From Elusimicrobia bacterium GWA2_69_24 (lineage in GTDB: Bacteria > Elusimicrobiota > Elusimicrobia > UBA1565): a stretch of DNA of 39,800 nt. The notes under the pieces were generated by a model. The model was not told the origin of the DNA and searched no databases. It saw nothing but the letters and a program-made list of their open reading frames with translations. This document shows positions 31,363-39,508 of the stretch, in pieces. The stretch spans positions 1 to 39,800 of the forward strand of contig MGTY01000007.1 of assembly GCA_001799695.1 (NCBI GenBank), written 5' to 3'. The position numbers and the translations under genes were made by a program. Numbering within the stretch: the first letter of the stretch is position 1; the number at the start of each line of letters is the position of its first letter.

Positions 31363-31436
31363 CTATCGTAGTTTAGGCCCAAAAGTTCCATTTGGGAAGG
31401 GCTGAATGGGCCCCCCGTGGATTTGGGCCCAAAGAC
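31363..31436. promoter_or_regulatory. 74-bp spacer with repeated TTTGGG/CCCAAA palindromes before the giant gene
   Basis: CCCAAA-N7-TTTGGG (31378-31396) is a hairpin, and TTTGGGCCCAAA (31422-31433) is a perfect 12-bp palindrome made of the same half-sites. On the minus strand TAAACT lies 7 nt before the ATG at 31362, a possible leaderless -10. The palindromes may be operator sites for the giant gene or a terminator for the acyl-CoA synthetase gene; no T-tract follows. Confidence 0.4.
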
Positions 31437-33734
31437 CTATGTCGTGACGGCCCCCCTCCTGGCGCAGAAGGCGCCGAAAAGGCGCAGGGCCCGGTCCTGG
31501 CTCCGGAACACGGGCACCCCATGCCGCTCCAGGTGCCGGGCCATGGGGTCGTAGATGTCCCCCGCGTCCACGATGACCACCCAGGGCTTGGAGGTTTCCC
31601 CGCGGAGCCGGATGAGCCGGGACACGATGGAATCCTCCCGGAGGAAGTCCTCCCGATGCCCCGCCCCCGGGACGAGGGTGTTCAGCGCGGGGGTGAGCGG
31701 GACGCAGCCGATCACGCCGGCATCCACCCCCCCGTCCTCCAGAACGGCGCGCACCACGTCCGCGAAGGCCGCGTCGTCCGCCATGGGGGTGAGGTCCACG
31801 GGATTGTGGACGTCCACGATCGCGTCGATGCGGCAGCGCGCGAAGACCTCCGTGATGCGCCGCATAGTCCCCTTCTGAAAATCCGCCAGCTTCAGGGCCC
31901 CCAGGTTGTCCGCGATCGCCACGCACTCAAAGCCCGCGTTGGAGACCGCTCCCAGGCGGGGCCCCTTCACGGTCTTATCGTGCAGGAGCAAAAACAGCCG
32001 GACCAAGTCCTCGAAATCGGCCAGATCCTCGGTCACGAGGGCTCCCGCCGCCTCCGCCAGGGCCCGGGTGACCGCGAAGTCTCCGGCCACCGCGGCCGTG
32101 TGGCTCGCGGAGAGGCGTTTGCCCTCCGAAGTCCGGCCGGCGCGATAGAACAGGACGGTCCGGCCGCTCGCCGTGATCTCCCGGACCGATTCCAGGAAAC
32201 GGACCCCGTCCAGAGGCTGGAACCCTTCCACGTACACCGCGAATAGGTCCACCTCCGGGTCGTCCTTCAGGTAGGCGAGATAATCCCCGACCGTCAGGTC
32301 GGTCTGGTTCCCGATCGAGACCGCGTATTTGGGCAGAAAGCCCGCGAACTTGCTCATCTTCGCCACGGCGAAAGCGCCGCTCTGGGACAGGAAGGCGAAG
32401 CGGCCGCCCCCTCCGCGGGCGGAAGACGGCGCCGCCCCGGGGACGGCGGCCCCTTGGCCGCCGCACCGCCCGGAGTGCTCGCCGAACATCTTGTAGTCGG
32501 GGATGAAGATGGTGTTGTAGCGCCCGGGGACCGAGGCGATGCCCAGGCAGTTCCCCCCGTTGATGACCGGACCCCGGGCTGGGCCGCGGCGCGCCGCGGC
32601 CAGGGCCGCGTGCATCCGGGAGACGATGCCCGCGCCCCCGCTCTTCTCCTCGAGCCCGCCCGGGATGATGATGATGCTCTCGGTCTTCTCCAGCTCGATG
32701 GCCTGGGCCGCCAGCTCCGACACCTGGGCCGCCGGCACGCTCATGACCAGCAGGTCCACCTTCTCGGGCAGGGCCGCGAGTTCCGGCACGCAGCGACAGC
32801 CCTCGATGCGCTCCGAGCCGGGCTTGACCACGAACAGCCGCGCCGGGTCGAAGCCCTGGCGCAGCATGTTGCAGACGATGACGTGCCCGGTGTTCATCCT
32901 CTCGGACACCCCGATCACGGCGGCGGACCGGGCCTCCAGGAGGTTGCGGATCTTCGCGATGGGCCGCTCGGGCCGGAGGGGCTCCGACTGGGGCTCGAAC
33001 TTGGCCAGCGCGTCCAAGGCGACCAGGCCGCCCCCCGACACCACCAGCGGATTGATCTCGAATTCCACGCGCCAGCGCGGAGCGAGGAGCCTTCCCAGCT
33101 CCGCCATCTTCCCCACCGCGTCGGCCAGCAGGGCCAGGGGCAGGCGGGGCTTCTGTCCGCGCTGGGGCTCGGCGAGCAGGGCGCCGACCGCGGTCCGACG
33201 GATGCCGCGCTCGAGCTCCCGGCGCGCGGTCCCCTGCGCTGCGAAGATCGCCAGGCTCCGCTCGGGGCGGAGGTTCTTGGCCAGGAACTCGGTGTGGATG
33301 CCTCCGGAGCCGAAGGTTACCACCGGACCGAAGTCCCGGGTCCAGCGCGTCCCCAGTAGCAGCTCCGAGCCCAGGGCCCGGTCGAAAGGCACGCAGCGGC
33401 AGACCAGATAGCCCCGCATGTCCCGCTTTCCCAGCTTGCGGTGCATCTTCGCGATCGCGGCGGCGACGGCGGCCGGGCTCTTCTGCACAAAGGCCACCCC
33501 GCCCTCGTCGGTCTTATGCAGGATCTCGGGCGACACGACCTTCACGACCGCCTTCTTCCCCGGCCAGCGCCCCAGCTTCAGCGCGCGCGCCTCCTTGACG
33601 TCCCGCACCAGGACGTAGTCGAAGGTCGGGATGCCCAGCGCGCGCAGGACCTCCAGCCCCTCCGGTTCGAGGAGGACGCCGCGCCCCTCCTTTTCCGCCG
33701 CCTCGAATATCCGCAGGACCCGGTCCTTATCCAT
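31437..33734 (-). CDS. ADP-forming acyl-CoA synthetase (acetate--CoA ligase type), ATP-grasp domain first
   Basis: A 765-residue NDP-forming acyl-CoA synthetase that interconverts acyl-CoA, ADP and phosphate with acid, CoA and ATP, letting anaerobes make ATP from acetyl-CoA or other acyl-CoAs. The ATP-grasp (beta-like) part is at the N-terminus, with VVKVVSPEILHKTDEGGV (H73). The CoA-binding part follows (AAVIGVSERMNTGHVIVCNML, about 270-290), then the succinyl-CoA-ligase-like part with SASHTAAVAGD, where H545 is the phosphorylated histidine. The usual fused order is CoA-binding first and ATP-grasp last, so the halves are swapped here. A Gly/Ala/Arg-rich insertion (about 423-445) interrupts the middle domain. 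The gene starts 3 bp after the FlgO-VWA gene, with GGAGA inside that gene as ribosome site, so the two are co-transcribed. Acyl substrate unknown. Confidence 0.87.
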   Translation of the reverse strand: MDKDRVLRIFEAAEKEGRGVLLEPEGLEVLRALGIPTFDYVLVRDVKEARALKLGRWPGKKAVVKVVSPEILHKTDEGGVAFVQKSPAAVAAAIAKMHRKLGKRDMRGYLVCRCVPFDRALGSELLLGTRWTRDFGPVVTFGSGGIHTEFLAKNLRPERSLAIFAAQGTARRELERGIRRTAVGALLAEPQRGQKPRLPLALLADAVGKMAELGRLLAPRWRVEFEINPLVVSGGGLVALDALAKFEPQSEPLRPERPIAKIRNLLEARSAAVIGVSERMNTGHVIVCNMLRQGFDPARLFVVKPGSERIEGCRCVPELAALPEKVDLLVMSVPAAQVSELAAQAIELEKTESIIIIPGGLEEKSGGAGIVSRMHAALAAARRGPARGPVINGGNCLGIASVPGRYNTIFIPDYKMFGEHSGRCGGQGAAVPGAAPSSARGGGGRFAFLSQSGAFAVAKMSKFAGFLPKYAVSIGNQTDLTVGDYLAYLKDDPEVDLFAVYVEGFQPLDGVRFLESVREITASGRTVLFYRAGRTSEGKRLSASHTAAVAGDFAVTRALAEAAGALVTEDLADFEDLVRLFLLLHDKTVKGPRLGAVSNAGFECVAIADNLGALKLADFQKGTMRRITEVFARCRIDAIVDVHNPVDLTPMADDAAFADVVRAVLEDGGVDAGVIGCVPLTPALNTLVPGAGHREDFLREDSIVSRLIRLRGETSKPWVVIVDAGDIYDPMARHLERHGVPVFRSQDRALRLFGAFCARRGAVTT

Positions 33735-33737
33735 GAC

Positions 33738-35369
33738 TCATTCTCCGAACTTGTAGGACTTGGTCGCCGCCTGCCTGCGCACCGCTCCCAAGACCGCGGT
33801 ATCGAGCGTGGCGGCGCCGGACGCCGCCGCCCGCTTCTCCTCCTGCGCGACGTGGCGCTGGCGCTCCGCGCCGAGCTTCTGGATACGCTCCTGCAGGGCC
33901 TTGCGCTGGGCGATCTTCTCCTCCAGGAAACGCTTGCGCTCCTCGGAGCTCTTGCCTTTGAGCTCGGCCGGCAAGGATCCCTCCTCCAGCTTGTCGGCGC
34001 TGAGCTTGCCCGACTCCACGGCCGCGGCCATGTCCCACTCCGCAGCGGCGGAGGCGTACTGCTCCTTGGCCTTGAACATGGCACGTTGTACCGAGGCGCC
34101 GCGCACGGCCATGCTCGGGGCGTTGGCCTTCTTGTCCTCCATCTCTTGCCGGAGCGCGGCGTCCTTGCCGGCCGCCCCATAGGCCACGTAGGTCTGGTTG
34201 AGCTCCCGGCCCAGCCGCTCGATCTCGTCGTCCTGCGGCGCGCGCATGGCGGTCACCACCCGGTCCTGGTCGATGTTGAGGTATTCCCCCCCGCCCAGGT
34301 CCGCGCCGTCCTTCCAGAGCTCCCCGACCCCCTGCTGGCGGCTGCCGCAGTAGATCGTGTTGACGAAGATGGAGCGCGCCTTGGCCGAGGCCACGGCCTC
34401 CCGGAAATCCAGGGGCCCCTGGTTGAAGGACTCGTTGCCCGCGACGAAGAGGGCCTTGTAGACTCCCGCCTGCGGCGACCAGTCGAGGCCGCTCACCGCG
34501 TCCTGGATGGCTGCGCCGGCGTACTCGCTGCCGCCGTTGGTCTTGAGGCCGAAGATCCCCTCCGAGACCTTGTCGAGGTCCGTGCTGAAGGGCAGGACCC
34601 GCCGGACGTAGTTCCCCTGCGCGCTCAAGGAGTTGTTCCCGTATTCGTAGAGGGACACCTGCAGGGCCGGCGCCTGTCCGCCCTTCTCCGCGGAAGCCAG
34701 CTCGTTGACGATCTTCCAGAGCTGGGATTTCGCCTGCTCGATGAGCCCGTCCATGCTGTTGGAGGTGTCCAGGAGGATGGCCAGCTGCACCAGGGGCTTG
34801 TCCTTGGCCGGTCCCCCCGCGGGCGGCGGCGTCGGCTTGGGCGGATCGGTGACCAGCGCCGTCGCCCCGCCGGGGCGCACGGGGTCGTCTTTCCAGGTGC
34901 GCGCGATCTTGGTCAGGCCCGCGGTCAGTATCTCGCCGGATTCCGTGCTGATGAGCCGGGCGTTGACCTCGGTCTTCTCGGCTCCCAGGTCGTAGAGCGT
35001 CCCGGTCACGATGCACGCGACCCCCAGCACCTTGCCGAGCTTATGGGTGGTGTCCTTGTCGATGAGCCCGGTGTTCTCCAGCTTCATCTCGTCGAGGACC
35101 TTGTTGAGCAGGTTCCTTTCGATGACCTGGACCTTCCCCCCTGCCGCGAGATAGGTCGTCAGGCGCTCCTGCACCAAGGTCGAGCCGCTGCTCGACCGTC
35201 CGTCATGATATGGGAAAGCCAGCACCGCCACCTTGCGGTTCTCCTTGCCTTTGAGCGCCTTTTCCATCTTCCGGGCCATCTTCTCCAGGGGCTCGGCTTG
35301 GGCCGGCACCGCGCCCGCCAGCGCCAAAGCCAGCACGACCGCGCTCGCGTAGGACAGTTTCCTCATCAT
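33738..35369 (-). CDS. Exported FlgO/CsgG-like protein with von Willebrand factor A domain
   Basis: A 543-residue protein with a Sec signal peptide (ending AVPAQA, about residue 25). Residues about 40-155 match FlgO/CsgG-type domains (KVAVLAFPYHDG, KVQVIERNLLNKVLDE, LGVACIVTGTLYDLG, NARLISTESGEIL), which act in the outer membrane or periplasm. After a proline-rich linker, residues about 195-390 form a VWA domain with the MIDAS motif DTSNSM (D201, S203, S205), typical of metal-dependent protein binding. The C-terminal 130 residues are charged and helical, probably coiled coil. Two adjacent ATGs (35369 and 35366) follow a good GGGAGG ribosome site. It lies 59 bp downstream of the HAD-like gene and 3 bp upstream of the acyl-CoA synthetase gene. 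Its partner is unknown. Confidence 0.82.
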   Translation of the reverse strand: MMRKLSYASAVVLALALAGAVPAQAEPLEKMARKMEKALKGKENRKVAVLAFPYHDGRSSSGSTLVQERLTTYLAAGGKVQVIERNLLNKVLDEMKLENTGLIDKDTTHKLGKVLGVACIVTGTLYDLGAEKTEVNARLISTESGEILTAGLTKIARTWKDDPVRPGGATALVTDPPKPTPPPAGGPAKDKPLVQLAILLDTSNSMDGLIEQAKSQLWKIVNELASAEKGGQAPALQVSLYEYGNNSLSAQGNYVRRVLPFSTDLDKVSEGIFGLKTNGGSEYAGAAIQDAVSGLDWSPQAGVYKALFVAGNESFNQGPLDFREAVASAKARSIFVNTIYCGSRQQGVGELWKDGADLGGGEYLNIDQDRVVTAMRAPQDDEIERLGRELNQTYVAYGAAGKDAALRQEMEDKKANAPSMAVRGASVQRAMFKAKEQYASAAAEWDMAAAVESGKLSADKLEEGSLPAELKGKSSEERKRFLEEKIAQRKALQERIQKLGAERQRHVAQEEKRAAASGAATLDTAVLGAVRRQAATKSYKFGE

Positions 35370-35428
35370 GTGCGCCTCCCGTTCCATTTCCTTAGACTCC
35401 GCCCGGAATCCAAAAGTTCCCGGCCCGC

Positions 35429-36577
35429 TCACTGGAATTCCTGCGGCGGACGGACCGGGCTGAAGCGCGGCTGATACAGCCACCCCTTGCGCTCCCAGAC
35501 GGCTCCGTCCGCCCCGGCATCCGCGACCGCGATGCGCACCCCCCGGCCGTAGCCCAGGAGCTCCGAATCCCCGGACGACGCCACGACCAAGGACGGCGGG
35601 CGCCCCACGAACAGGGTGAGGGCCTCCGCCTGCCCGGACCCGACCGGTATGGGGATCAGGACGTCGGCGGTGAGCTTGTCGTTGACGACCTTGCAGCGAA
35701 CCCCCACGGCCCGGGAACCGTCCACGCCGTACATCGCGGCCATGGTCTTGAGCGACCAGTCGTTGCTGCCGCTGAGGACCCATACGTCGAATCCGCGGTC
35801 GAGCAGGCGCCGGTACAGGTCCGCCATCTCCGGGATGCGCCGCAGGCCGACCGGCATCTTCACGGGGGCGGGATCGTCGATGTCGTCGACCGCGAGCTCC
35901 TCCCCGACGGGCCGCAGGAACTCCTGCCGGATGGTCTCGGTCGAGTAGTTGCGCAGTTCGTCCTGGGAGAAGCCCTTGAGAAGGACGGTGAGCCAGCGGG
36001 CGCAGCTCTTGGCCCCCTCGGCCGCGCACATCCTCTGATAACAGCGCAGGAACCCCTTGCGGTAGCTGCGGTAGGCCGGCTCCTTCGGCCAGGAGGCCTG
36101 CGCGTGGTCCCGGAACGACTCGTAGTCCGAACGCAGGCGCGCCCGGCCGTAGACCTCCGGGACCTCACCCCAGAACTCCTCCGAGAACTTGAAATCCGCG
36201 CGGGTGACCAAGCGCCGGAACACGGCCTCCCCGAGCCGGTGGGTGATGGACACGTCCTCCCAGCCGAACACCGCGACCGGCGGATCCGCGTCCGAATAGT
36301 CCTCCCGCCCCGCGCCCTCCTGCTCCAGCAGGCGCTCGAGCGCGTCCGCGACCTCGGGCCGCCACCGCCCGGGCGCCAGACGCCGGACGCCCGGCGCCGC
36401 CTTCGTCGCAGGTGCCGTCCTGCCGTGGCGCTTGGGGCGCGCCTTGGGCCCCTGGGAGTGACGCTTGCGCGGGGAAGCGCGCGGCGCCGGCTCCGCGGCG
36501 GACGGGGGCGTCTCGGCTCGGGCCGGGACGGCCGCCAGCAGCAGCACCCCCGCGAGCACGGACGGCAAGGCGGTCAT
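35429..36577 (-). CDS. Exported HAD-fold protein lacking the catalytic aspartates (probable pseudophosphatase)
   Basis: A 382-residue protein with a Sec signal peptide (cleavage near VPARA-ET, residue 21) and a basic, proline-rich linker to about 70. The rest follows the periplasmic phosphorylcholine-phosphatase-like HAD family. That family begins with VAVFDWDNT; here the segment is VAVFGWEDV (102-109), so the nucleophile Asp is G105, the second Asp is E107 and the Thr is V109. Motif II survives as VWVLSGSNDWS (serine about 275) and motif IV only as ASSGDSELLGYG. Normal phosphoaspartate chemistry is therefore not possible, and a binding role is more likely. No Shine-Dalgarno is seen; TAGACT sits 6 nt before the ATG, suggesting a leaderless transcript. 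It is divergent from the deoxyhypusine-synthase-like gene with 105 bp between them. Confidence 0.75.
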   Translation of the reverse strand: MTALPSVLAGVLLLAAVPARAETPPSAAEPAPRASPRKRHSQGPKARPKRHGRTAPATKAAPGVRRLAPGRWRPEVADALERLLEQEGAGREDYSDADPPVAVFGWEDVSITHRLGEAVFRRLVTRADFKFSEEFWGEVPEVYGRARLRSDYESFRDHAQASWPKEPAYRSYRKGFLRCYQRMCAAEGAKSCARWLTVLLKGFSQDELRNYSTETIRQEFLRPVGEELAVDDIDDPAPVKMPVGLRRIPEMADLYRRLLDRGFDVWVLSGSNDWSLKTMAAMYGVDGSRAVGVRCKVVNDKLTADVLIPIPVGSGQAEALTLFVGRPPSLVVASSGDSELLGYGRGVRIAVADAGADGAVWERKGWLYQPRFSPVRPPQEFQ

Positions 36578-36617
36578 GCCCCGAGTCTACTAAATTGCTT
36601 TTCCGGCGCAGGGATCC

Positions 36618-36644
36618 TTGCATCCTCCGAAAGTTTTGTACAAT
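36618..36644 (+). promoter_or_regulatory. Probable promoter of the deoxyhypusine synthase-like/agmatinase operon
   Basis: TTGCAT (36618-36623) and TACAAT (36639-36644) are separated by 15 nt, shorter than ideal. TACAAT differs from the -10 consensus at one base. The start would be near 36651, leaving a leader of about 30 nt that contains AGGAGG (36670-36675) before the ATG at 36683. Confidence 0.45.
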
Positions 36645-36682
36645 TACGGCCCGACGAGAAAACGCGAACAGGAGGACGCATC

Positions 36683-37735
36683 ATGCCGAGGAAATCAGAC
36701 CTGTTGAAGACCCCCATCGAACACATCGACATCACCAAGCACAACACCGTCCCCCTCGTGGACGCGATGTCCAAGATGGCCTTCTCGGCCCGCGACCTGG
36801 CCCGCGCCTCCCGCATCTACGACCTGATGCTGGCCGACAAGGACTGCGGCGTCATCCTGTGCCTGGCGGGCTCCCTCATCTCCGCGGGGCTCAAGCGCGT
36901 GATCTACGACCTCGTCCGCAACAACATGGTGGACGCCATCGTCTCGACGGGCGCAAACATCGTGGACCAGGACTTCTTCGAGGCGCTGGGCTACAAGCAC
37001 TACCTGGGCACGAAATGGGTGGACGACAAGGCCCTGCGCGCGACCCGCGTGGACCGGATCTACGACACTTTCATCGACGAGGACGAGCTGGGCAAGTGCG
37101 ACAGCACGATCTCGCGGATCGCGGACGGCTTGGAGCCCCGGCCCTATTCGTCGCGGGAGTTCCTCGAGGAGATGGGCAAGTTCCTGGTAAAGAACGCGAA
37201 GGTGAACGATTCCATCGTCCTGGAGTGCTTCAAGAAGAAGGTCCCCATCTTCGTCCCCGCCTTCTCCGACTGCTCCGCCGGGTTCGGCCTCCTGCACCAC
37301 CAGTGGCACAACACTGAGCGCCAAGTCACGATCGACTCCGCGAAGGACTTCCGCGAGCTCGTGCGCATCAAGCTGGCGGCCAAGGAGACGGGCCTGCTCA
37401 TGATCGGCGGCGGGGTGCCCAAGAATTTCGCCCAGGACGTCACCGTGGGCGCGGAGATGCTGGGCCTGGACACGAACATGCACAAGTACGCGGTCCAGAT
37501 CACCGTGGCCGACGAGCGGGACGGGGCCCTCTCGGGGTCGACGCTCAGGGAAGCCTGCTCCTGGGGCAAGGTGGACACGGTCCACGAGCAGATGGTGTTC
37601 TCGGAAGCGACGCTCGCCTTCCCGATCCTCGCCGGGTACGCCTATCACAAGGGCTCGTGGAAGGCGCGCAAGGGGTTCAAGTGGAACGCGCTGCTCGACG
37701 ACGCGAACGCCCCGATCCCGGCCGCCAAGGTCTGA
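36683..37735 (+). CDS. Deoxyhypusine synthase-family protein, possible homospermidine synthase
   Basis: A 350-residue cytoplasmic NAD-dependent aminobutyltransferase of the deoxyhypusine synthase family. It keeps the family core: VSTGANIVDQDFFEALG, FVPAFSDCSAGFGL, and the SWGKVDT segment with K296, equivalent to the lysine that forms the enzyme-imine intermediate. Bacteria have no eIF5A, so true deoxyhypusine formation is not expected; some bacterial homologues are reported to make homospermidine from putrescine or spermidine. The adjacent agmatinase-family gene, a potential putrescine source, supports a polyamine role. The ATG at 36683 has an ideal AGGAGG site, so in-frame sequence further upstream is ignored. 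The downstream gene overlaps its 3' end. Confidence 0.85.
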   Translation: MPRKSDLLKTPIEHIDITKHNTVPLVDAMSKMAFSARDLARASRIYDLMLADKDCGVILCLAGSLISAGLKRVIYDLVRNNMVDAIVSTGANIVDQDFFEALGYKHYLGTKWVDDKALRATRVDRIYDTFIDEDELGKCDSTISRIADGLEPRPYSSREFLEEMGKFLVKNAKVNDSIVLECFKKKVPIFVPAFSDCSAGFGLLHHQWHNTERQVTIDSAKDFRELVRIKLAAKETGLLMIGGGVPKNFAQDVTVGAEMLGLDTNMHKYAVQITVADERDGALSGSTLREACSWGKVDTVHEQMVFSEATLAFPILAGYAYHKGSWKARKGFKWNALLDDANAPIPAAKV

Positions 37736-38790
37736 AGACGGCCGCCGCCCAGGCCTTCGACCCCAACTCGGCCTCCGCGGCCGGCTCGGGGGTGTTCGGG
37801 CTCCCCTTCTCCGAGCGCGAGTCCGCGCTGGTCCTGCTGCCCGTCCCCTGGGAAGCCACGGTCTCCTACGGGGGCGGCACATCCCAAGGCCCCGCCGCCA
37901 TCCTCGCAGCCTCCCGCCAGGTGGACCTGTTCGCTCCCGACATCCGCCGCCCTTACGAGGCGGGCATCTGCATGCTCGCCCCATCCCGCCGCATCCGGAG
38001 CGAGAACGCGGCCGCGCGCCGCGCCGCCGCCCCGGTCATCGCCGCGGGCGGCTGGGACGGGCGGAACTCCCGCTTCGGCAAGGCCGCGGCGCGGGTGAAC
38101 GCCGCTGGCGCCAGGCTCAACGCCCTGGTGCGTGCGGAATCCGCCCGCATCCTCGCCGCCGGCAAGATCCTCGGTGTGGTCGGCGGGGAGCACTCCGTCC
38201 CCTTCGGGGCCATCCAGGCCGCCGCCGCGCGGTCCCGCGGCTTCGGCATCCTGCACCTCGACGCGCACTCCGACACCCGGGATGCGTTCGAGGGCTTGCG
38301 CTGGTCGCACGCCTCGATCATGCGCAACGTGCTGGAGGATATCCCGCAGGTCCGGCGCCTGGTGCAGGTCGGGATCCGCGATTTCTGCGAGGAAGAGCAT
38401 CTCTACTGCCGCGGCCTAGGCAAACGGGTCCGCACCTTCCGGGCTCAGGATTTGGCCGCCGCGCGCTTCGCGGGGAAGTCCTGGGACCGGACGGCCCGCG
38501 ACATCGTCGCCCGCCTGCCCAAGGATGTCTGGGTCTCCTTCGACATCGACGCCCTTGACCCGAGCCTCTGCCCCCACACCGGGACGCCGGTCCCCGGCGG
38601 GCTGGGCTTCTGGGAGGCGGACCATCTCCTCTCCCGGGTCGTGCGCTCCGGCCGCCGCATCATCGGGTTCGACCTCTGCGAGGTCGCTCCCGGCCGGGAC
38701 GACGAATGGGACGCCAACGTGGGGGCCCGGATCCTCTACCGGCTGTGCTCCTGGACCCTGGCCAGCCAGGGCAAAGCCGCGCTCGGCTAG
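37681..38790 (+). CDS. speB: Ureohydrolase, probably agmatinase
   Basis: An arginase/agmatinase-family enzyme with the binuclear manganese site complete: GGEHS (H171), HLDAHSD (D194, H196, D198) and SFDIDALDPS (D288, D290), counted from GTG 37681. It hydrolyses a guanidino compound to urea plus an amine; with a polyamine-synthase-like neighbour, agmatine to putrescine is most likely, though arginase or another guanidine hydrolase remains possible. The family core starts at about residue 38 (SGVFGLPF). The start is uncertain. GTG 37681 has AAGGGG 5 nt upstream and overlaps the previous gene by 55 bp; a CTG at 37732 overlaps the previous stop as CTGA but lacks a good site. It ends convergently with the response regulator, sharing CTAG. 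Confidence 0.85.
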   Translation: MERAARRRERPDPGRQGLKTAAAQAFDPNSASAAGSGVFGLPFSERESALVLLPVPWEATVSYGGGTSQGPAAILAASRQVDLFAPDIRRPYEAGICMLAPSRRIRSENAAARRAAAPVIAAGGWDGRNSRFGKAAARVNAAGARLNALVRAESARILAAGKILGVVGGEHSVPFGAIQAAAARSRGFGILHLDAHSDTRDAFEGLRWSHASIMRNVLEDIPQVRRLVQVGIRDFCEEEHLYCRGLGKRVRTFRAQDLAAARFAGKSWDRTARDIVARLPKDVWVSFDIDALDPSLCPHTGTPVPGGLGFWEADHLLSRVVRSGRRIIGFDLCEVAPGRDDEWDANVGARILYRLCSWTLASQGKAALG

Positions 38791-39479
38791 CCCTCTTCGA
38801 AGTAGCGGAAACCCTTGCCGGGGATGTTCTGGATGCGGTCGGAGACCGCGGTGGGGAGCTTCTTGCGCAGGTTGCTGATGTGGGTGTCCACCACGTGGTC
38901 CACCGTGACGGTCTTCCAGAGGCGGGCGATCAAGTCCTGCCGGCTCACGACCCGGGGCCGGCTCTTGACGAGGAAATGGAGCAGGTCGAACTCCTTGGCC
39001 GTGAGCCGAGTGAGCGGCATGGACTGATACCACGCCTCCCGGGATTCCACCATCAGCTGGAGGTCTCCCACCGTGATGCGCGTCCCGGAGGCGGCGTCGA
39101 ACTGGACGCGGCGCAGGAGGGCCTTTACCCACTGCAAGAGTTCCAGGGGATGCAGCGGCTTCACCAGGTACTGGTCCGCGCCCATGCTGAGCCCGGACAG
39201 CTTCGATTCCAGGTTCGCCTCCGCGGTCAGGATGATGACCGGGGTGTTGGGCCCGGCCTGGCTCTGGCGGATGCGGCGGCAGGCGTCGAGCCCGTCGCCG
39301 TCGGGCAGCTTCAAGTCCAGGACCACGAGGTCGGGCTTCTGCGTGGAGAAGAGATGCATGCCGGCCTCGACGCATTCCGACTCCAGGATGCGGTAGCCCT
39401 CCATGGAGAGGGTGTCGCGGACCAAGCTGCGCACCTTGGGGTCGTCTTCGATGAGCAGGACCGTAGGCGTCGTAGCCAT
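38787..39479 (-). CDS. OmpR/PhoB-family response regulator
   Basis: A 230-residue two-component regulator. The receiver domain (about 5-120) has the acidic pocket E11, D12, D13, the phosphorylation site D55 (VVLDLKLPDGDG), T85 and K107 (LVKPLHP). The C-terminal part (about 130-228) is a winged-helix DNA-binding domain (LTAKEFDLLHFLV, VVDTHISNLRKKL, GKGFRYF). It should bind DNA as a dimer when phosphorylated. No sensor kinase gene lies in the window, so the partner is elsewhere or off the right edge. It starts 29 bp after the barrel-protein gene and may be co-transcribed with it; no Shine-Dalgarno is visible. The stop overlaps the agmatinase stop by 4 bp. Confidence 0.95.
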   Translation of the reverse strand: MATTPTVLLIEDDPKVRSLVRDTLSMEGYRILESECVEAGMHLFSTQKPDLVVLDLKLPDGDGLDACRRIRQSQAGPNTPVIILTAEANLESKLSGLSMGADQYLVKPLHPLELLQWVKALLRRVQFDAASGTRITVGDLQLMVESREAWYQSMPLTRLTAKEFDLLHFLVKSRPRVVSRQDLIARLWKTVTVDHVVDTHISNLRKKLPTAVSDRIQNIPGKGFRYFEEG

Positions 39480-39508
39480 GCTACGGCAATGGTAGCTAAA
39501 AACCGGCG

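Noticed and set aside
35370-36029. 220-codon N-terminal extension of the FlgO-VWA gene
   Set aside because: It overlaps the HAD-like gene in another frame, whereas the start at 35369 has a strong ribosome site and a signal peptide.
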